DNA of 64,000 nt from Apium graveolens (Eukaryota > Streptophyta > Magnoliopsida > Apiales > Apiaceae). Every line of letters starts with the position of its first letter. The stretch's first letter is position 1. The stretch covers positions 89,282,631 to 89,346,630 of the forward strand of contig NC_133648.1 in assembly GCF_009905375.1 (NCBI RefSeq), written 5' to 3'. Below the pieces are notes generated by a model that worked only from the letters and a program-made list of their open reading frames with translations, searched no databases and was not told the DNA's origin. The translations under genes and the position numbers were made by a program. Shown here piece by piece: positions 59,871 to 64,000 of the stretch.

Positions 59871-61497
59871 GAATATCTTTGCTAGTGTCTATCACATTGT
59901 CCAAATATGCTTCACAATTCTGACGTAAAAACTTCTTCACTTGAGCTATCGTTAAAAACTTCTTTTCCTGTTTATTTCCTCAAAATAACATCTTCTTCTT
60001 TTCATCCAAAGTCTGGAGTTTCACTTTTCTATTCCTACAATTGATCTGAACATTATTTTTCGATAATCAATCCATTTCTAGATAACATCAAACTCTCCTA
60101 ACTTAAAAGGTATTAGGTTGGCATGAAAATGATGTCCTCATATCTCAATATCACACCTCGGACACACTTGCTCTATGGAAACTTGATTCTCATTAGCTAA
60201 TTCTATCATTAATGCTTTGTCTAATAATTCAACTTCACAATGCAGTTTATCAACAAAATCCTTATAAATAAACGATCTTATGGATCCAGAATCAATTAAA
60301 ATTTTAGCATCTATGAAGTTTAAAGGTAGCGTAATTGCAACCACATCATAGCTCTGAATAGCATCCTTCATAGACATGTTGAATGTCCTGGCTTTAGGTT
60401 GAGCTAGTGGTCCTTTAATCCTGGGCACACCCTGAGATAGAACACCCACAATCTTTGATATATTATTGGTCACACCCGGTGTTGGGAAATTTCTGGAGAT
60501 ATACCCTGGCTTTCCACACTTAAAACAAGTAGTTCTTGATTTCTGACCTTGAGTCAAACTCTGACACATATTGGAAAAGTGTCCTTTCATGCCACACTTG
60601 AAACACAACAAATTGGTATTACAGTTCCCAAAATGCTTTCCACCACAAATCCTACAGTATGGCATCGAAGATGAATTGAAACTTTGGTGATTCTGGCCTC
60701 TAAACTGATTATTCTGACTTTCATTCCCAACTGATGGTTTCCTAAATCCCAAACTTTGATTCTACTAAAATTTTAGCCTTTTATTGAAATTGCACTGAAA
60801 GTTACTCTGTTGTTGTCCTCCTCCTGAGGTTTCCAATTTCCTTTTTTTCCATCTTTTTCCCTCTGAGATGTGTCACTTTGACTTTCAATAACCATGGCCT
60901 TCTAAACAACCACAATATAGGAAGTCAGTTCGAACATAGCCATTCTATTCCGAATCCAAAATTTTAACCCTTGTTGAAACTTTTTTGCTCTCTTCTCATC
61001 TGTATCAACTTGATCCGGAACAAACCTTGCCAATTCCGTAAACTTGGCCTCAAAATCCGTGACACTCAGATTATCTCGTGGTAAACTCAGAAACTTGATT
61101 TCCATCTGATTTATCATATGCCTTGGGAAATATTTTTGCAAAAACAACTATGTAAACCTCTCCCAAGTCACAAACTCATCTCTTTCCAGTGCTCTCTTAG
61201 ACTCCCACCAATAGTTTGCCTCACCCTTCAGAAAATAACTGGAAAATTTGGTCTTGTACTCAATCCCTGCTCCGACTAAATCAAAAGATTTCTCAATCTC
61301 TTTAAGCCATGTATTGGCTTCCACTGGATCAGCGGTTCCCTTAAACTCGGGTGGATTAACAACTTGAAAATTCTTAAAAGTCACCGCAGGTAGAGCTGCT
61401 GTTGCTGCTGCGTAAAATGCAGCACTTGCTGCTGCATTAATCACAACATTTGGATAACAACAGGATCCGAACGACTTTCGGCATGACTTCTTCATGA
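59871..61497 (-). pseudogene. Gypsy B gag and protease (broken)
   Basis: Minus from about 61495: alanine-rich start, FQVVNPPEFKGTADPVEANTW, SSYFLKGEANYWWESK, a stop at 61148, YFPRHMINQMEIKFLSL, LARFVPDQVDTDEKRAKKF, a stop near 60900 and a frameshift near 60770, then zinc knuckles YCRICGGKHFGNC, CFKCGMKGHFSNMC and CFKCGKPGYISRNF, and the aspartic protease LNFIDAKILIDSGSIRSFIY (about 60300). Protease-RT linker sequence (QEKKFLTIAQVKKFLRQNC) runs to 59871, where A is inserted. Typical chromovirus gag. Non-functional. Confidence 0.88.
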
Positions 61498-62136
61498 TTT
61501 ATTCTTCTTCTTTGGACCCATTTCTCTGAAAAAAATGATAAATTCTTATAATCTGCTAGGCATGGTTGCAATTATGTAGCAATTTATTAACATGACTAAA
61601 AATATTCATGCATAAAATCCTTTTATCCACGTTATAATTTACTGACATTTTTATTACCTGCTGCATAATTAGTGCGTCATCCTGCTCAAAATCTCACATA
61701 ATGATAACAAAATAAAGAAAAGACGAGAAATGGGCTACTACTACAAAATGCTCAAATGAATAATAATCTGGATATAAATAACAATAATTTAGACAACCAT
61801 CTGGAAAAATAAACTGAATTATACCATATTTTAATCTGGTGAACTTGGATAATATGAAAGAAAATTAACACTAAATAAATTAAAAAAGAAAAAAAATAAA
61901 ATAAATTTGATACAACAAAATAGGAATTGCTATACAAACAAAATATATAGAAAAAAGTACTGGAACAAGCATCAAAAGCGCTTTCTCAACTGATCTGATA
62001 TAAGCTCAAAAACATACTACTCACTAATAGGAATGACAGAAAAGGGAATATACTGTACTACAAAAGACATCTGAGCTCCGCCAAAATATCCCAGCTGCCG
62101 CTGGCACAACCCTCGCATCCACACTGCATCTATATA
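61498..62136 (-). other. Leader sequence of Gypsy B between leader ORF and gag
   Basis: AT-rich, no supported ORF. It contains a purine/pyrimidine-biased run near 61880-61910. Nothing else recognised. Confidence 0.5.
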
Positions 62137-62778
62137 TCACTGGCTCATGCCACTATACACAACAAAATAAGAGAACGGACATCCTTTGCACTGTACCAGT
62201 CGAATAACCCTGTAAGCCTCTGCATCCCACTCGCTAGTGGATGGGAGCTCTTCCAACCTCTGTCTATCTATTTGCTCGGTAGCTCTAACTCTGGACTGAA
62301 CCTCTAAACATAAAACACCTGACCTCATGGATACCGCCTGTGCCATCTCATGCATATCCTGACTCATCCCGACATTCTGACCTCTAAAAAAGTCTCGCTC
62401 TCACCCCATGGTTGCATACACATGGTATGGAACTACACTGGGAGTCGCTGCTGCTGGGGCCCGTAAAGTTACTGAAGTTATGGATGGCGTGGGTCTTTGC
62501 CTCCGAGAATGACTAGCCCTAGATTGGATAGACTCTCTGGTCAAAGCTAAACGTGCCTCCTCCATAATTTTCATAACTCGGACCTCTCCAGCCTCTGAGA
62601 TATCAACAACTACCTTTGTGCGAACATATACAACTACACTCTCAGCAACTCTAACCAACTTCGGATCCTCCACCACCTCCTGAACCAACTCTACTACCGG
62701 GTTTGCTGGCCTATCAACCCTAGGCTCCACGAATACTACCTCCTCCTGATATCGGCCTACCATAAGCTCACTATGCAC
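62137..62778 (-). pseudogene. Leader ORF upstream of gag in Gypsy B
   Basis: A minus-strand frame opens at or before 62778 (MHSELMVGRYQEEVVF), preceded in frame by PPSPSSSSEESV, and continues to 62137 with only one stop at 62398-62400. It is rich in valine, glutamate and arginine, with SRRQRPTPSITSVTL in the middle and TSEWDAEAYRVIRLVQ near the end. I do not recognise a domain. Its length with a single stop, in an element otherwise full of stops, suggests a real coding leader ORF. It could be an N-terminal extension of gag. Confidence 0.45.
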
Positions 62779-63044
62779 TGACTCCTCTGAGCTCGAGGAA
62801 GGGGATGGGGGTCCTACCCGCCCACCTGAATATCATGTCTCATCAAAACTATCCCCATCAACATGCTTCTCCTGGAATTATATCACATCACACAGATATA
62901 AAAATCTGAAAACTTAAGACTAAAGACTATATTCGATAGTCTGGGCTGAACACGATATGAGTTAGACACACACTTATCTCATGTGATCCCCCTATGACTC
63001 AATTAGGACAACTCTTAAGTCTATTTCAGTGACCATAACCTGTA

Positions 63045-63058
63045 GCACTGATACCAAC
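63045..63058 (-). other. Primer binding site of Gypsy B
   Basis: Minus TTGGTATCAGTGCT one to two bases after the LTR end GCGTCACA. One base differs from TGGTATCAGAGC, so the primer is probably initiator methionine tRNA. Confidence 0.75.
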
Positions 63059-63059
63059 A

Positions 63060-64000
63060 TGTGACGCTCTCCAAATCCGGGGTCTAGATTTGGGAGTCAC
63101 TAACTGATAAATAATAAAATAATATACACTGTGGAATAAATACTATATATGACCCCTACATGCATAAGGATCGAGCACAGGTTATGATATGAAACATATA
63201 CTAAAATAAACTGTGATTTATTATAATTATAAACCTATTTAGTATAACCTCTACATGAAGTTATACTAACCCTTAAAAAGTCTAGATTAGTTTTACAAAC
63301 CAATTCATTTTTCTTATTATTACATTCCTCTAACTTCAACCTGCTGAGGCATCTAGAACCTGAAAATATGAGGATTCTCATGAGGCGCCCTCTTTCTAGC
63401 TGTATGAAGCATGCGAGGCATCATTTTCCCTGTCTGAAAGATCAGCACAATAGAACAAATATGAGTTACAAAATTCTCAGCAAGCAATATAATATATGTT
63501 CTCGAAATAATTACAACAATATTATGCTGATAAACGAAGAACAAGAGATAAACAATAATATCTGAACAATAACTGAAGCTAGAATAAGCTATAAACAGTA
63601 TTATATTGGAATCTTTATCCGACGGACGTACTATCGCATGCTGATCGGCCATTATAATAGTACAAGATCATGATTCGTAGAAACATGTCCCTTAACATGA
63701 GTACTCAAACAACAAGGCAATATTCCTGCCTGTGGCAAAAGTTGTACTATAAATATTTCATATAATATATGGCCTCCGCTGGACCATCCTTCCCGGTCAC
63801 TTACGCATTCATCCAATCAAAAATATTTTTCATAAAGGAATCGAATCAATCGATATCCTTAAATAATCAACTCCCCATTTCACATGGCCCGGAGTAACCT
63901 CAACAACTAATGGCGAGATAACTACTATGATTAGTTATTCACTAATTATAATAATCAAATTTCACTGTATAAAATAAAAATGAATAGCATAGTTGTTCAC
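63060..64000 (-). repeat. 5' LTR of Gypsy B, continuing past the window
   Basis: Plus start TGTGACGCTCTCC after the primer site. The final 60 bases (CTAATTATAATAATCAAATT..) match 963-1020, which places 963-3446 as the rest of the same LTR. Full length would be about 3.3-3.4 kb. No gene seen. Confidence 0.85.

Larger units (their letters stand above)
963..64000 (-). mobile_element. Outermost Ty3/Gypsy chromovirus B, split into pieces by nested insertions
   Basis: Pieces in element order: 5' LTR (63060 to window end), primer site, leader ORF, gag, protease (to 59871), a short RT piece (54581-54743), RT/RNase H/integrase/chromodomain (3477-5555), polypurine tract, 3' LTR (963-3446). The ends belong together because bases 963-1020 closely repeat the last 60 bases of the window. 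The interruptions are Gypsy A (54744-59870) and Sirevirus C (5556-54575). The RT reading frame resumes across C after removing one AAACC copy. Domain order protease-RT-RNase H-integrase and a C-terminal chromodomain relic place it among chromoviruses, probably Tekay-like; the lineage name is an inference. Confidence 0.85.

Overview
The window looks like repeat-packed nuclear DNA of a large-genome flowering plant, most likely a eudicot. I see no host gene, no RNA gene and no bacterial-type organisation. Essentially every base can be assigned to LTR retrotransposons inserted into one another. The lineages are plant-specific: a Ty3/Gypsy chromovirus with a chromodomain relic, Copia elements of the Sirevirus type with an extra 'env-like' third ORF, an Athila-type Gypsy element, and another Copia element with 1.7-kb LTRs. 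The order of the plant cannot be fixed from sequence alone; an asterid such as Apiaceae is only a guess.

Layout, from outside in. (1) Gypsy chromovirus B (minus strand) is the oldest frame: 5' LTR 63060 to the window end, leader ORF and gag 60.1-62.9 kb, protease to 59871, a piece of RT 54581-54743, RT/RNase H/integrase/chromodomain 3477-5555, 3' LTR 963-3446. (2) Gypsy A (54744-59870), with a 4.1-kb LTR, sits inside B and is heavily deleted. (3) Sirevirus C (minus, 5556-54575) split B's RT gene; its two 1269-bp LTRs are flanked by the 5-bp duplication AAACC. C now spans 49 kb because of what landed in it: Athila element F (8090-14573), Copia E (16376-24273), a 4-kb solo LTR (25933-29901, duplication ATTTA) and Sirevirus D (plus, 33947-51080, duplication GTCAA). 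(4) D's env-like gene is split by another solo LTR (43634-47874, duplication CTGAT). At the left edge, 1-962 is a further Sirevirus env-like fragment (G) fused to the truncated LTR of B.

All coding regions are broken by stops, frameshifts, deletions or insertions, so nothing here is expected to move by itself. By eye the paired LTRs differ by roughly 2-4% in D, E and F and clearly more in C, which fits the nesting order.

The most interesting signals are regulatory and structural. In Athila F and in the C/G Sirevirus family, the short repeats found in the LTR upstream of its TATA box recur in the spacer between pol and the env-like ORF, again followed by a TATA box and the ORF's start region; D shows a weaker version. 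This suggests a repeated promoter module for the third ORF. The leader of E carries four hairpins in a row that display nearly the same loop sequence just upstream of gag, a candidate RNA packaging or dimerisation signal. The env-like proteins of the Copia elements and the third ORF of the Athila element appear to share one domain architecture.
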